Part shown: positions 1 through 12,367 of the stretch, in pieces | Layout of the letters: the number at the start of each line of letters is the position of its first letter | Numbering within the stretch: the stretch's first letter is position 1 | Origin: Amanita rubescens | Taxonomy: Eukaryota > Basidiomycota > Agaricomycetes > Agaricales > Amanitaceae | Direction of reading: 5' to 3' | DNA: 64,000 bases | NCBI GenBank assembly: GCA_015039365.1 | Contig: WION01000009.1 | Location: 682,001 to 746,000, forward strand | The notes under the pieces: generated by a model | Seen by the model: only the letters and a program-made list of their open reading frames with translations | What the model was told of the DNA's origin: nothing | Databases searched by the model: none | Translations under genes and position numbers: made by a program

Positions 1-64
1 TCATCACCCCTGAAATCTAATCGATTCTATGTCACTCATGACATTGAACGATAAACAACACTCC

Positions 65-1714
65 TCACCGCCCATTGATCGTCGCCGTCGAATCCCTCCT
101 CACAGTCTGCCCTTCGCCACCCCCACTTTCTCCATCCCCCAAAGGCGGAGGCGGCCGATTAGGATGATTGGGAATCTCCTCAAACTCCTTCGCGCCCTCC
201 CACGCCTCCAAATTCTTCCATCGCACCCACCAGCAAACAAAGAGGAATGCCGTCGCCACCTTTTTCGCCCAATTCCGATGGTCCTTTGCCACAGCGATAC
301 ACATCTCTCTCAAACCCGCGACTTTTATCTCTGGAACCGGTCCAGATCAGCTCGTATGGAGTACTTGAGATCTGCAGCTGACAAAAGGAGCGCTTCTTCC
401 AGCTGCGGACGCGATACGGCAGCGATGACAACACGTGTAAGAAGAACGTTGAGGAATCCCATCCCCGGCGCTCTCGTTCGGCGTCTGACGGGGTTAGGAC
501 CTGGATGGGGAGGTAAATAAGACGGAGCAGTGGCGTGCTGCGACTCTGCAGTTTCCGTTGTGGTGTCTTCCGCCGCAATCGCAGACATGATCGGTTCAGA
601 TGGCTCAGCTTGCTCCCCACGTTGTTCATCTTTGGCCCCGCAACGCTCGAAGGAGGACTAGGGAATAGACTCGTCCCTCCCCAACGCCTCTTCCAATCTC
701 TGCACCTCCTTTTCGCTCCCCCCCAGTCCTCCAGCTGTTCACGTTTACTCTCCAGCCCATCCTGCGTCATCTCGAACTGAACATGCTTCTGGTGGCGGTA
801 CGCAAGGAGCTTCTTGATGATGGAAGTGAATTGAAAGCATTCGTGTAGGGGCTCTGCCCAGTTTTGCCCGAGTTCCTGGAGCTGCAGTCGCGTAGGTTAA
901 TAGCAGCTGAAGTACGTAAAATAGGGAGTTCTTACCAGTTTGGTGGTGGAGATGTAGGTAGCGTCTACAGCTTGCCTGGTCTTTTCGATGGCAAAGGCCA
1001 TTTCGTCCGAATCGTTCAACAAGCTTAATCCGTTGAGCGCCGCACCCAAGTCGGAATGGTCCCGAGCATAACCTTTGTTCGTCTAGTGAACACAGGTATA
1101 CTGTCCGAACTGAGAACATACCAGACCAGCGTTTATGTAGCTTTCGGGTGAATTTCTCCATTGGGCCACTGATGTGACTGGTAAACTTGAGCGTGAAAGC
1201 CTCCGAGCGAGGAAACGTTGATCAGGGTTGCGAAGAGGGCGTGCAGTAGAGGGATTGGGTAAGGCGGCGTAGGCTGGTGAGGCATTAGGATCGACAGGGT
1301 TGTGAGAGGGAGCTTTGAGGGTTCTTGAGCAGAACGGACCAAGGGGGTGAGTTGAGTACTTCGTGCTAAGGTCTAATCATCAGCGAATTTACTTAATGCA
1401 ATGGGAGAGGATCGTACCCAGGAGAGTTCTCCGTCCAGGAAGCGATGAAAGACATGTTCGTTGGTGCCCTGCGAGACGGTCTGGAACATGCGGGCAATCA
1501 TAGCAGCGTCCTCCTTTGCCTTTGCCTGTTTGACGGCATAGTCGCTGACGGACTGCTTTGAGGGGGTGGGAGGGGTCGGGTAGAGCTTGACGAGTGAATC
1601 GCGCGGTGGCCAGCGTGAGCGTCGCCTGCGGTAGCCGAGTGTAGTTTGTGATGAGGATTTCTGGGTGGTCGTCAGATTGGAGGAATCTATCGCGGTGGGA
1701 CCTGGATCGATCAA
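65..1714 (-). pseudogene. Decayed sorting nexin of the ATG20/SNX41 family
   Basis: Intact family members carry a PX domain and a BAR-like coiled coil, and act in endosomal sorting and autophagy. Several stretches match that family but lie in different frames. On the minus strand they are a PX-C-terminal piece (NEHVFHRFLDGELSW, about 1430), SGPMEKFTRKLHKRWSG (about 1160), ARDHSDLGAALNG (about 1060), AYRHQKHVQFEMTQDGLESK (about 780), QLEEALLLSAADLKYS (about 385) and KNLEAWEGAKEF (about 210). Family-like introns remain, for example at about 1075-1121 and 890-940. Lesions seen are a frame change near 1207, another at the C7 run 718-724 leading to a stop at 658-660, a TAA at 325-327 where the family has Gln, and a frame change just after it. 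The PX part also looks shortened. The family call is by recognition; a badly assembled real gene is the alternative. Confidence 0.75.
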
Positions 1715-1791
1715 CAGCGAACTATTGCCCTCGGAGACAAACAGGGATAATAGTACTACTACTATGGAATACTTCTAGTCGACTTCTCCCT

Positions 1792-3111
1792 TCATAATAG
1801 CGAAATAATATCTGTCCAACTATCCAAATCAACATTAATTCGAACAGAGTTGAATTGAACGATAACCCCATCTCGAGCCAAGTCCCTAATTCGCCGCTCG
1901 TATTTTCCACCATCGCGAACCACAAAGGAAAAAATCATCCGTCTGGACGTAGACCTTCCTCCCCAAGAGTCGTTTCCCATTCCAAAATCAAGTCTCCGTC
2001 TGGCTTCCATCATGGTCAAAATTCGCTCGGGATCGTGAGGTATGCACTCGTCTTGGAGATACATTATCCGTAAATGAAGTCCCAGCTTTCCACTTTCTAA
2101 ACCTTGCATAGTATTCTCGTCGATTATCGTCTTCGATTCAATGATCAAGATGCGCAAGGACGGGATAGAGCGCAGTAGCATGCCGATGTCGACGGGGCAT
2201 ATGGTCTTAGCGATGGATAGGTTCTCCAGCTTTGGCATCCTGGATTGCCCTGCTTTCGGAAGAAATGAAGAGGCATCGCATGTTAATCTTTTATTAGGCA
2301 TCATCATAGGAATTTGAAGATTTTTCAGGTTAGGAGCTGTCAATGCACGAAAAAATGGCCCAGCACCACTGCACCCGTATTCGAAATGCAGTCTGACATC
2401 TGTCAAGTTGGGTGCAACCACGTCTTGAATTGATGCAACTGTTTTGGCATCATCGACCATTAGATACAAAATTTCTAAACAGAGTGATATCGGTATAGGC
2501 TCATCTATCCATAATTTTTCAATCGTCTTGGATGTCACTAATGTGCTGAGAGAATCAAAGTACCAGCACATATATAGTTCAGAGAGGTTGGGAAAGCTAT
2601 GGTGGCCAAGCGATAGCTGTGATGAGTCACTGTTCTCATTTGATAACTCCAGAACTTTAAGAGGCAAAAATGATTCGATGGGGATTTCTGAGAATTCTAG
2701 CTTTTCAGCGCCATTGCGAATGTCCAGTTTGAGACCCGAGAAGGGAAACCGAGCTATGAGGGATTGAATTGGAGCGGCCGGTGAAGGTTCGTAATGCATG
2801 ATGTCCAAAGTACGAGGACGCAACCCTGCACGAGAGAGCCATAGGGAAGCTAGAGAAAGCTGGGATGGATCGCTGGATGTCTTCACAAAGTCCCAAAACA
2901 TAGGGGCATGCAAGAGGAGCTGTCTCCATCGTGAACAAACTTGTAACAGAAGCAAAACGGGATTGTTGTCGAGTTGTTTTCTTCGAGGATTTGTATTAAG
3001 ATACCTGAGATAGCATAATAAGTGAAATATGTGCTGCAAAATCTCTGCAGGTAGCTTGTGGATGTGAGGAAAAGTCATTTTAACGTGCGTCAGGCGGCAA
3101 TACAAAAACAA
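1792..3111 (-). CDS. F-box protein with a leucine-rich C-terminal part
   Basis: This is a single uninterrupted frame of up to 439 residues. Near the N-terminus it has an F-box: LPAEILQHIFHLL, then VCSRWRQLLLHAPMFWDFV about 25 residues later. F-box proteins present substrates to SCF ubiquitin ligases through Skp1. The rest is rich in Leu/Ile repeats (LKNLQIPMMM, LENLSIAKTI, LRILIIES), as in basidiomycete F-box/LRR-like proteins that have expanded into large paralogous sets. A second Met at residue 12 (codon 3076-3078), just before the F-box, is a good alternative start. The substrate cannot be inferred. Confidence 0.85.
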   Translation of the reverse strand: MFLYCRLTHVKMTFPHIHKLPAEILQHIFHLLCYLRYLNTNPRRKQLDNNPVLLLLQVCSRWRQLLLHAPMFWDFVKTSSDPSQLSLASLWLSRAGLRPRTLDIMHYEPSPAAPIQSLIARFPFSGLKLDIRNGAEKLEFSEIPIESFLPLKVLELSNENSDSSQLSLGHHSFPNLSELYMCWYFDSLSTLVTSKTIEKLWIDEPIPISLCLEILYLMVDDAKTVASIQDVVAPNLTDVRLHFEYGCSGAGPFFRALTAPNLKNLQIPMMMPNKRLTCDASSFLPKAGQSRMPKLENLSIAKTICPVDIGMLLRSIPSLRILIIESKTIIDENTMQGLESGKLGLHLRIMYLQDECIPHDPERILTMMEARRRLDFGMGNDSWGGRSTSRRMIFSFVVRDGGKYERRIRDLARDGVIVQFNSVRINVDLDSWTDIISLL

Positions 3112-3869
3112 ATACTAATTTTGAAAGTGCGAGAGGCACCGCGACGAAGTGCGTTCCCAAATTTACTTTCCCCTTTATTGACTATGTACCTAGCTCGTGT
3201 GCAATAATAACAAGAGGAATAAGCTACAGGTCGACGTCCAGATTAGGACAATGCTTTCATCTAGTGCCAATTCCAACTTCAATTTCAATGCGGTCTGTTC
3301 TCGCCGCTTGGTTCCAATTTCGCCTCATGCCAATTCTTGCAATGGAACCGCATCCCAAACCATCTGTTACTCCGTCCCCGACGGGGTCTGGCTTCGCCCG
3401 AGAACAAGCTGGCTGAATGTGTATTATGGATGGTGAATTAACATCACTGGAAGAAGAATTGTAACTGCAAAGTGACCCTTTGAATGCCGATGCAGTAAAA
3501 CGGTGGGTACTTGAAGTATGCTCTTGACTATGCCTAGTTGACCTTTACGCGAAACTTAGTCCCGTAAAGGTATAATAAGCGATACAAGATGTTATAACGA
3601 AGAGGTGTTGCGATCCACCGACATATCACTATTTCTGGCAAGCTGCAGCTGACATATTTGCTCTTACTAGGTCTACCATTATACATACATATTGACTTCC
3701 TTTTACTTCGCCTCTTCGCATCGGGTTATACTCTGTCCTAGACATCCTTCAAGTCACCAGCGCTTGGTACCTCGCTGGACTTGAACAGATACAGTCGGTA
3801 ACATCCGAAGGCTAACAAAGTTGTTGAAAACGTTTTCATATTGGATAACAAAAGGAATAGGCTACGGTT
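3112..3869. other. Intergenic region with no gene seen
   Basis: No convincing coding frame was found on either strand. The stretch 3205-3260 resembles 3845-3892: both share the pattern AATAACAA.AGGAATA.GCTAC, followed by CAGAT.AGGACAATG.TTTCAT. The second copy lies within the proposed last exon of the neighbouring BTB gene, so the first may be a relic of a duplicated 3' end. Confidence 0.4.
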
Positions 3870-5039
3870 TCAGATCAGGACAATGTTTTCATGATCTCTG
3901 GCGACTGTTACGAACCGTAGATAACACCCTTTCAAATTTCCTCCGAAACTCTTCGAAACGCTGTAAGGATAGGAACTCGGGCTGCTGGCATGTTTTTGGA
4001 AAACAATGGTTCTGGTCGTTTCTTTAATCGCAGCGTTGCTTCGAGGGTAGACTCCCTTGACTTTCAAACGGAGCTAGAAGCCAAGTCAGGCAACGACAGT
4101 CTAGGCAGGCATCTTATGACAAACCATTGGAAGCACCTTGTTAACCTCACCGTCTGCCAATCGACAACTTTTTACTACTTCTGGATAAGGAAGTGGGCAC
4201 GTGTGTGCATAGTCTGCGAGAATTTCAGACATAACCTCGATGTCTGGTGCGATCCAAGGACAATCGGTCGTCTCCAGCCTTTCCCGGAGAAGACGTACCA
4301 AAACAGGCGAGTTGGCCTGGGACTCCAACTTTACGAGCATGTGCTTCACGGCGTCTCTGCAGGCAAATCGCCACTGCAGTAGATCGTGATACGCTGAGAT
4401 AGTCAGCAGCCGTAGTTCTTCGCATTCCCCAAGATCGTGTAACGGAATTTTCAGGGTATTGCGTGCTGCTTCCTTCATCACGTCCGCCAAGCCAAAGTAG
4501 GATGCGATGGCAAATGCACGAAACGGCGCCTTTGCCATCGCATCCTCGGTGGCTCGGCGGGCAGCATTTCGCAACTTCTCCCAGGCCTCATCCATCCCAT
4601 ACTTTCTCACTGCATCGCCAACCTTCAAGTATACTTCTACCGTGCAAGGTGGCTCCTTTGAACATGGGTAAATCAGCAAGAGAAGGTTGTACAACGTCGT
4701 GCTGTCCTCGTCCAGGGGGATGATCGGCAACCCATTCTTTGCGTTATCGTTGCTTTTGGCTTTTCTTCCCTTGAAGATCATGTTGAAGGCTGGTCGACGG
4801 GGAGGCGGAGCGCTGTTTTCTCGCGGAGTGGTTGATAACTCGTTCTGTTCGTCATTACTGTCCTTGACTTCCCTTTCATTGAGAGGCTCGGATACCATCC
4901 TGTCGAAAACAGGAGAAACGAGTTGGAGGAGGCCCTTCATAACAAAGAAATCCACTCCATTCGACGAGCGAAGGATTATGTTGGCCTTCGAGGACGAATC
5001 AAAGGGTTTATCGGCGCTGGTGGAGTTCTTACTTGGCAT
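3870..5039 (-). CDS. BTB/POZ-domain protein (single module)
   Basis: The first exon (4137-5039, 301 codons) starts MPSKNSTSADKPFDSSSKAN and holds a BTB fold (residues about 15-130: ANIILRSSNGVDFFVMKGLL, LVSPVFDRMV, LPIIPLDEDSTTLYNLLLLI). A helical part follows that is shared with three paralogues in this window. BTB proteins of this type are expanded in Agaricomycetes and their function is unknown; BTB domains generally dimerise or recruit Cul3. Reading straight on gives a stop at 4101. I prefer a 63-nt intron (4074-4136) and a last exon at 3870-4073 beginning LRLKVKG, because the paralogues have a similar split ending (VPLKV, VPLRV, VPLRL) after an intron of about 60 nt. The 3' end is the uncertain part. 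Confidence 0.75.
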
Positions 5040-6824
5040 AGTGTTGGCAAAGTGGTGAGGCGGGGGGGTTACACGCTAGCTTTGCTGTATTTAAACCTGC
5101 ACGAATCCTCCCAGGTACGGTGTATCTTACTGCGGAAGTTTCTGCTGCGCACTTCGCACGTACATTGCAATGCGTGCGATATGTCAATGAAGGATATAAC
5201 ATGAACCGAACCTGGGACCAGACTTCTGGAATACTATCGTATTAGGACAGGTACAAATCTGACGACTCAAGAATTTATGTAATGACGCGAGAAGTGTGTA
5301 ATCTGATCTGCTCAGATCAATTGCATAGTGCCGTGATCCACGTCTCGTCGAGGTTCTGTAGATCAACGATATCGACTGCAAGTGTACGCAATGGAACCTG
5401 CATCTGACCAATCGATAGTACATGATGGATCTTCTCCCTAAATCATGATTTTAGCTGTTTCCTATGTAAAGACCCCTGAACAGCGGCTTCTCGCCAATTG
5501 ACGCAAAGATGCATGGTGACATTGCTACCTAATCAAGATCAGCAAGGAACTCAGCAACGCGCGCCGTCCAATGACCGCAATAGAGCCTGGCTGATAACGC
5601 AAAGGGCACGGGCTTGGGGGCGTGGCTTCGCCGGAATTCATATGCAGTGATACCTGTGTGCCAGTGCCGTGGTGCATTTCAGTATGACTTAAAGCGGTGT
5701 ATTCCAACTCTCATTAGCTGCGCGTAAATCGCGCCATTTGGAGTGTATGGCAACCATGCAGACCCGGAATGGGTTGATTGCTCCCAGCTGTGGGACAAAT
5801 ACCATTTTCCGAGTTTGTTCTTCACTCCTCTATGCCATGATTCCACGCCAATAAGCTGAGGAAGTACAACCCAGTACCATCGAAGTCCAGTGGATCATTG
5901 ACACGCGAATATGCGAGAAGCAGTGGGCTGAGAAACTTTCCGAAAAAATAGTGATGGGGCAAGTCTCTTTTCTCATGTACGGAGTTTAGGGGGAGTTGAA
6001 TCAAGGAGAAGCTGACAGCGTCTGATGTGCGCAGAACATTCTGCTTTTGCTGATGACTCGGATATTTGCAATTATTCTGGAAAAGCGGCTCATCGTGTCG
6101 CCCATCTGGATTTTATTTGCCTCGTGGTAGTAAACGTTTACTGCGAGAATATATTTTGAAGAGATTTGATGTGCACGATGCAGATTCTCCTTGCATTGTG
6201 ACCTAATGAATTCATTTAGTTCGATGTCGGGCGCATATGATACTTATGCCTCGTGGATAAAATCGATAATCGTTGGATACTTTGTGCCCAGATCCGCAGC
6301 TCCGTAGCAGAACACAGGCTGCTAATACCGCAGCAACCCGTCCTTGTCCAAATGAATTCTCAGGCTCGTCTGCGGGCTGTTAGTTGGGCGACGAGCTTGC
6401 TGTCCTTCCTCCCAGCAAAATCAATAAGCGATCTGACGAACACCGACTCGCTGAGCTGTACGACGGTGGGCAATTCAATGTCAGAATCATTCTGTTTCCG
6501 ATTGACGGACTGTTTATGAAACAATAGCAGCAGACGTGGGACGCTAACTTGAGATTAGCCCGCCGTTGAATCGGGTCCTCCTTGAAAAACGTGGCCTTTG
6601 AACCAATGACTTTAGATCAGGATAAAGTGTGAATGATGCGCACATCGGATAGTGTCAACGGCGTAGGTTGCGATATGGACCATGTAATGCGAAGACAGAG
6701 GTGACGCAAGGGTTCTCTTCTTGGCTTCTTAACGAGCTTCGCTTGATCGGACCTAAGGGTGTGACGAAACCGCGTCGTCGTCACGCTCATTTACATTTAT
6801 TGTCGCGCTTCCACCACCATTGGC
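5040..6824. other. Gene-poor interval with no gene seen
   Basis: About 1.8 kb separate the BTB gene and WAPL. Only short overlapping frames without recognisable motifs occur on both strands. No repeat structure, tRNA-like fold or transposon remnant was recognised by eye. The last part should hold the WAPL promoter. Confidence 0.4.
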
Positions 6825-9736
6825 ATGGCTCCGGTAACGTATCTCTCAAAAACGTACAGCAGAAGATCAGGAAAACGGAAACGAGCGCAGGATAATAGTG
6901 ATGTGGAACAAACTGATACGACAATCTCCAGCCACAGAAAGCGGCCTAGGTCAGATTTACATGACCAGGAAACGGTTACGGAATCGAGGAGACAGTCAAC
7001 ACCATCGCCGACCAAAGTGGCGACGGCCTATCGTTCGGCGTCGAAACGGCGACAAAAATCGTCCACTCCGTCGCCCTCTTCGCAAGTCAAATCCGCCAGC
7101 GTAGCTCGCGACCTCTCGGGGGTATTTGAGTCGGTGACGCCATCGCAGTCACCCGTCGGTACGCCCAAGAAACTCGCAAGACGCATGCTGGCAAGATCGG
7201 TGACAGAGTCCTCATTAGATATTAGCTTGCCCCGCGCTCCCGTCATGGAACGTACTCCCTCACTCCCAACTATGCCATCCACACCGTCACGAGACAAAGG
7301 GAAACAGAAAGAGGTGGTAGAACCCGATGCCACACTCAACCCTTTGCTTCCCCTACCCCGTCCAACCTCCAATATAGCTCGCACATATGCTGGCAAGTCT
7401 CGCTCATTTCTCATTACGATTCCTGCATCCAGTCTCGACTCCGCCAATATTCCACCCGGCATGAACATAAACATCGGCGACGAAGAAGATGATTATCTTA
7501 CCCGAGAGTCCTACTCTTCTTTACGTGCACGATGGGGTGTGGATAACTCTGAAGACGATCCGTATCCTGTAAACTCGCCAGATTCGGGTTCTAAACGTCC
7601 TTCTAGGACGGGGACTCCGGGCTGTTCTCCCTCCCGTGCTGGCAGAGGGGGCAAGAAGGCAACGGTCCCAAGCATTCCCCTCCCGCCCAATATGATGAAT
7701 CCGCTGAAGAGCATAACGGAACTGAGGAGCAAAGGCGAGAATAGGAGGTTCTTAGATGAGATAGGCTACATGTTTGAAGGCATGAGCAAGAAATGCGCCT
7801 TGAGTCTTAGAAGAACAAGGTATGCGTAATATATTTGTTGTACACCCTTGGTATTCAACGTCTTCTTCAACTAGCGCTATAGATATTGTCACGAAGCTAT
7901 GCGATATAGAATTTGCACGCAAGGCTAAGGCCGCGGATATCCTTGGTAGAACCTGGGATGTATTTATTGATGCAGGGGCAGGACAGAACGAAGATAAGGT
8001 ATTGCCTCTCTCAAAACTGTTATATCATACGATGCTCATCTTTCACCCAGATACTTGATTTATTACTGGCATTCTTGGCTGCTCTTATAGCTCGAGACAA
8101 TGCTTCGGTGACTGAATTGGCCCAGAGACCTTCTGCTTCCAAGAACGAGAATCATAATCACTCCTTCGTGGACACCTTATTTTCTATCCTTGCTTCTAGC
8201 ACGAGCTCTCCCACTTCAGATTTGCCTCAGCTAATTGAGGCCGGAGATACAGATCTGAGGAAGGCTGGATTGTCGAAGAAGGATCGCAGTCAGGTACCGT
8301 TTAACTATTGCTGCTTAGGGCCGCGCTCATCCCCAGGATAGCTCACGCTTATTTATGATCTTATTGCTTCTAAATCACGTCTATTCCCCAAGAATACACC
8401 TGTGAGTATATGCACGAAACATGTTATTAGTGTTGATCCCTCGACAAAGGTCACCACACCACTCCTCATAACTTATACTTTACAACACTTACCACATATT
8501 TTAATACCCGCGCGTCACCTACCAACCCTGCTTGTCTCTCTTCGCGCTTCCTTGTCTCCCCTCGTGTCACCTCCACGACGGACTATCGCGGGACCTTTGT
8601 CCAGATCCTCGCCTTCAAAGCCAGAATCCAAGGCGTATTCCTCATCGGTAGCCTCTCACGTTAACTGGCACGACTTGACATCCCGTATCGGCTTTGAATG
8701 TGTTGGTGCACATTTACTATTGTTGGATACCTATCTCCTTGGACAGTGGGAAGCGCCAAGTAGCGACGATGTGAGCAACGGTGAAGAAGATCCGAGAGAG
8801 GATGAGTTAGAGCAAGCCAAGGATGAATGGCTGTTAGAAGCTCTGGTTGCGCTCGGCGTCTGTGCGGAGATAAAGCTACGAAACAAAGCTGCCGGAAAAG
8901 CAGGCGAATGCCTAGAATTGGTTCTGCGGATTCTCGTGAGTCGCACGCATGCGGAGGAGAGTTGGAGTAGGGCGGTTGTCCGGAATCCCTACGCCGTGTC
9001 ATTTATGCTGAGATTAGTGGCGTGGACGGGCGATATCTATAACTCTCTGAGAAAGGAAGGTAACGCCAATGATGATGATGGGAATGTGGAAACCCTCACA
9101 AGCGAAGAGGAAGTTGACGATACCGAATCTGTGGGAGAGAGCAAGAGCCATAGAGACGACGAGGGAATTCGATGGCAAGATCGATTATGTCTGGCACTCG
9201 GACTGTTGGCCAACCTTGCCCAGTCTGTGGAGCAAACGAAGGATGCAGTGAGGGAAACACGTAAGTCCACATGTTGTTGTAATATATCACATATCACGAG
9301 CATTGATGATGGATATCATATAGGAGTTGATCCGAGCTGCTCACTAAAGAAAAGTGCATGTGTTCGGAGTTGTTGCTGCAAGCGACCTTTCGGTGGCCTT
9401 GAGATTATCATACGGCTGTATTCTCAACAAGAAAGTTCTGGGAACGCTCCACGGCGCAATGGCACAACGAACGAGGATGATGGTGAACTGAGGAGGATAC
9501 TGGACACGCTATCTTTGCTGGGTCACCTTGCTGTGCTTTTTGGTCTTCTGATGCGGGATAACGGTGCGAATGAAGACATCATTATCAGTGCGCTTCCATC
9601 CAGGGGTGAGAGCAGGAAGGGCAAGCTTGAGAGACTTGTAGAACAGGCACGAGAACTTGTGTCGTTTGATGCAGCGCTGGGAGGACCGGGTGAGGTTGCG
9701 AGGGAGGTTGTAGAATATCTCCGGGAGCTGATATAG
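6825..9736 (+). CDS. WAPL: WAPL/Rad61-type cohesin release factor
   Basis: WAPL proteins bind Pds5-Scc3-cohesin in the nucleus and open the ring. The spliced model has six exons: 6825-7819, 7875-7998, 8051-8293, 8342-8401, 8450-9260 and 9324-9736 (about 881 residues). The first 290 residues are basic, Ser/Pro-rich and disordered, beginning MAPVTYLSKTYSRRSGKRKR. The WAPL domain starts near residue 300 (SKGENRRFLDEIGYMFEG) and continues with IDIVTKLCDIEFARKAKAAD, a helical-repeat body, and an end with GHLAVLFGLLMRDN and LERLVEQARELVSF. The two 3' introns (48 and 63 nt) are multiples of three without a stop, so retention would leave the frame open. The start matches the usual N-terminal YSRR/GKRKR pattern. 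Confidence 0.9.
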
Positions 9737-9825
9737 ATAGTTTTGTATGGCCCTGACCCTGACAACCCAACTGCTCGCTACCGTGATCCATCAATTAACT
9801 TATAAGAGACTATAAGTAAGTACGC

Positions 9826-12097
9826 ATGGCTGATGACCCAGAGCTCCCCTCGCGCGCCGCCGCCGCCGCTTCTCCCCTGCGCCTGCGCCCGAGCATGACC
9901 CCGCTCGGTCCTCGTGGTCGCACGCGTTCGAGCGCTGCTCTAGAGCCCTCTTCACCCGTACTCAGCAGAACAACCACCCCAGACATCACCCCAACCACCC
10001 CGAAACTAGAATCTCAATCATCTATCCATGCTCTTGTTGAAACACCCCTTGTATCCAAGCCCCCTTCTCCGCCACCCGCAATCAAGCCTATCAATAAACC
10101 ACCGCCACTGACCATCCCTTCTTCAATCTCATTCGAATCGACGCCAGTCCAATGGAAAGGCCAGCCCCTCGAAGCTGCTCTCTGTGTGTATTCTTCCTGT
10201 GTCACACACCCGTCAAGCTGACAATTTTTGACACTGTAACAGGGACGTTCACGTCGCAAGAGCTCCAACACATCGTCTCACGCTCAATTCGGGCTTCTGC
10301 TGGCGAATCATTCATTCGGTTGCTCTCCATAGAGAATCTAGATAAAGTTCTTCCAGCCGAGCTTGAAAAACTCGAAAATGCCAAGCTAATGACACAGTCA
10401 AAGTACCGTTTTCTGGTCCATCGAAGGACAATGTTACTCCAAGGTATAAACTCGCGCGCTTCTGCCTCTGTCGTTGCAAAAGAGAGGGAGGAATCTGCGT
10501 CGACCATCTCCGCGCTTGCGGTGCAGCTATCGCAAACTGTGGCTGAATGTGATCAACAAGTGGGCGAGTTGGCGAAAATTTATGACCAGCAGGCTCAAAT
10601 TTCCAAAATGCTGGATGTGCATTGGGGAAGTGCCCTTGCTATTGCCTTGCGTAAGGTGGGTCGGACAATTGATCAGAAGGGTCAGATATTGAGAGTTATT
10701 GTGTTATAGCTCAACAGTAGCTATGGCAGACGGACTAATGATCTCAACCAATCACGGCAAAGGGTTTCGCAGCTTGAAGCAGAGCTTGACGATGCTTGGA
10801 AGGAAGCTGAGAGGCTCGCCCAGGAATTGGACGCGATAGACGCCGCGGCAGCAATTTCGGATGGTGAAGAGGAAGTCGTCATATCCAAAGCAGCGGTCGT
10901 TTCGATACCCCAAACGAAAGAACCTAGTGTCCCACTTCCGATGGTCCCTACTTACTTCACCATAGAAGCGCTTTCAAGGAATGGTTCTAGAATCGCTCTC
11001 GCCCAAGCACCATCACTTGTCAATGCGCCGCAAAAGTTTCCAGAATCACCTCAGATGGTACCATCAGAAGTCACGCCTGCCATGTCACGCGAACCATCGT
11101 CAGCTTCATCTCCCATTACGATCGAAGAGGTTGAAGAGGACACGGAAGAAGCGCCAGCTTTACCTCCTAAAGACAACGGTTATGTAATGCTCAGCCCAAG
11201 AAGTGCCGATGATGCAGCAAGCATCAAGAGCAACAAAAGCACGAAAAGCAACAAGAGTCGCGTCAGCATTGTCTCGGCAGCGCGACGACGAAGCAACCGC
11301 GTCTCTCAGAGCAGCCTTCGCTTCGGTCACCAACATAAGTTAAGTTTCACCAAGCCAAACGACGCACCTCCCGTTCCGAATCTGCCAACCTCCAAAGTGT
11401 CCACGAGCAAACCCAACAGGTTCTCAGCTAGCTTACTTTCGACAAAGTCATTCAAAGCATCCAAAATATTCTCTAGTAACTCATCTTCATCTGCTACATC
11501 TCATAAGGCACATCAATCCAATGGCAGCACGGTAAAGTCGATTTCTTCACACTCGTCTTCGACTGCTGCTGCTCCGCAATACAAGCCGGATGATCCATCC
11601 TCGCAGAATGTCGTGCTGGACATCAGAAAGCGGACGAGTCTGGAGGATCTTCGTATCGTCGATTCTCCGACCTCTGAAAGATTTTCTGAAGAGAATGAAG
11701 GTGTGACGGTCGACGATATATACATCCACCCTCGAAGGGGCACCATTGCGGATCCTGCGGCACTTAACCGGTTGTCCCGAGGTATGTCGACGGATGACTT
11801 TAACGTCTCTGGTCGTGGCAACAATGGTACGTTTTTTTATTCAATTTATTATGATGCGTTAGTAGTGACACTGTTTTAGACCCGTCGAAGGAGGTGCCTT
11901 CAATCTGGCGTTCCGTCGACACTCCCACAACGCCTGCGGAGCGCGTAGAGTCCCTCCTCCGTAAAGGACCAAAACGAAATCCTTACAACAAGCTTAAAAC
12001 CCTCACAAAGCGATACTCGCTTCCGTTCCCGTTGTTCAACGCCAGTAAGGCGTCTGCGCCGAATTCGAAACATCATGATAAAAGCACTTACGATTAG
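9826..12097 (+). CDS. Hypothetical coiled-coil protein with a disordered C-terminal half
   Basis: Four exons (9826-10183, 10243-10655, 10710-11826, 11880-12097) give about 701 residues. The N-terminus is Ala/Pro-rich and disordered. A conserved-looking helical segment at about residues 115-185 (SQELQHIVSRSIRASAGESF, then YRFLVHRRTMLLQ) is followed by a coiled coil ending QRVSQLEAELDDAWKEAERL. The second half is Ser/Thr/Lys-rich (SIKSNKSTKSNKSRVSIVSA), with a basic end (RKGPKRNPYNKLKTLTKRYS). I do not recognise the family with certainty. A distant relation to the fungal septation-linked Uds1 domain is possible but is only a guess. A signalling or cytoskeletal role would fit the composition but is not shown. 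Confidence 0.75.
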
Positions 12098-12367
12098 AGA
12101 CCCCCGCCTGCACTCCATTGTGTTGTTATCCATCATGCTCCGGCGTCATTCTACTTGTAGCAACACCATCCCTGTACTTCCTCCATCAACTTTCGCCCCT
12201 TCTGACCCATTATAGTAGCTATCTTTATATACCCTAAGTTCTTGATACACTATCATGGACATCATCGTTACTTATTAGCAGTAACCACCCAAAACTTGGT
12301 AATAACACCGAGTTTGTATCGTTACACTATCTACATGACATGTATATACCCTACAGTGACCTCTTGA
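12098..12367. terminator. Shared 3' region between convergent genes
   Basis: The coiled-coil gene (plus) and the BTB gene (minus) end about 270 nt apart. The sequence is AT-rich (TTATATACC, ACATGTATATACCC) and should contain both polyadenylation regions. No gene is seen. Confidence 0.35.
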
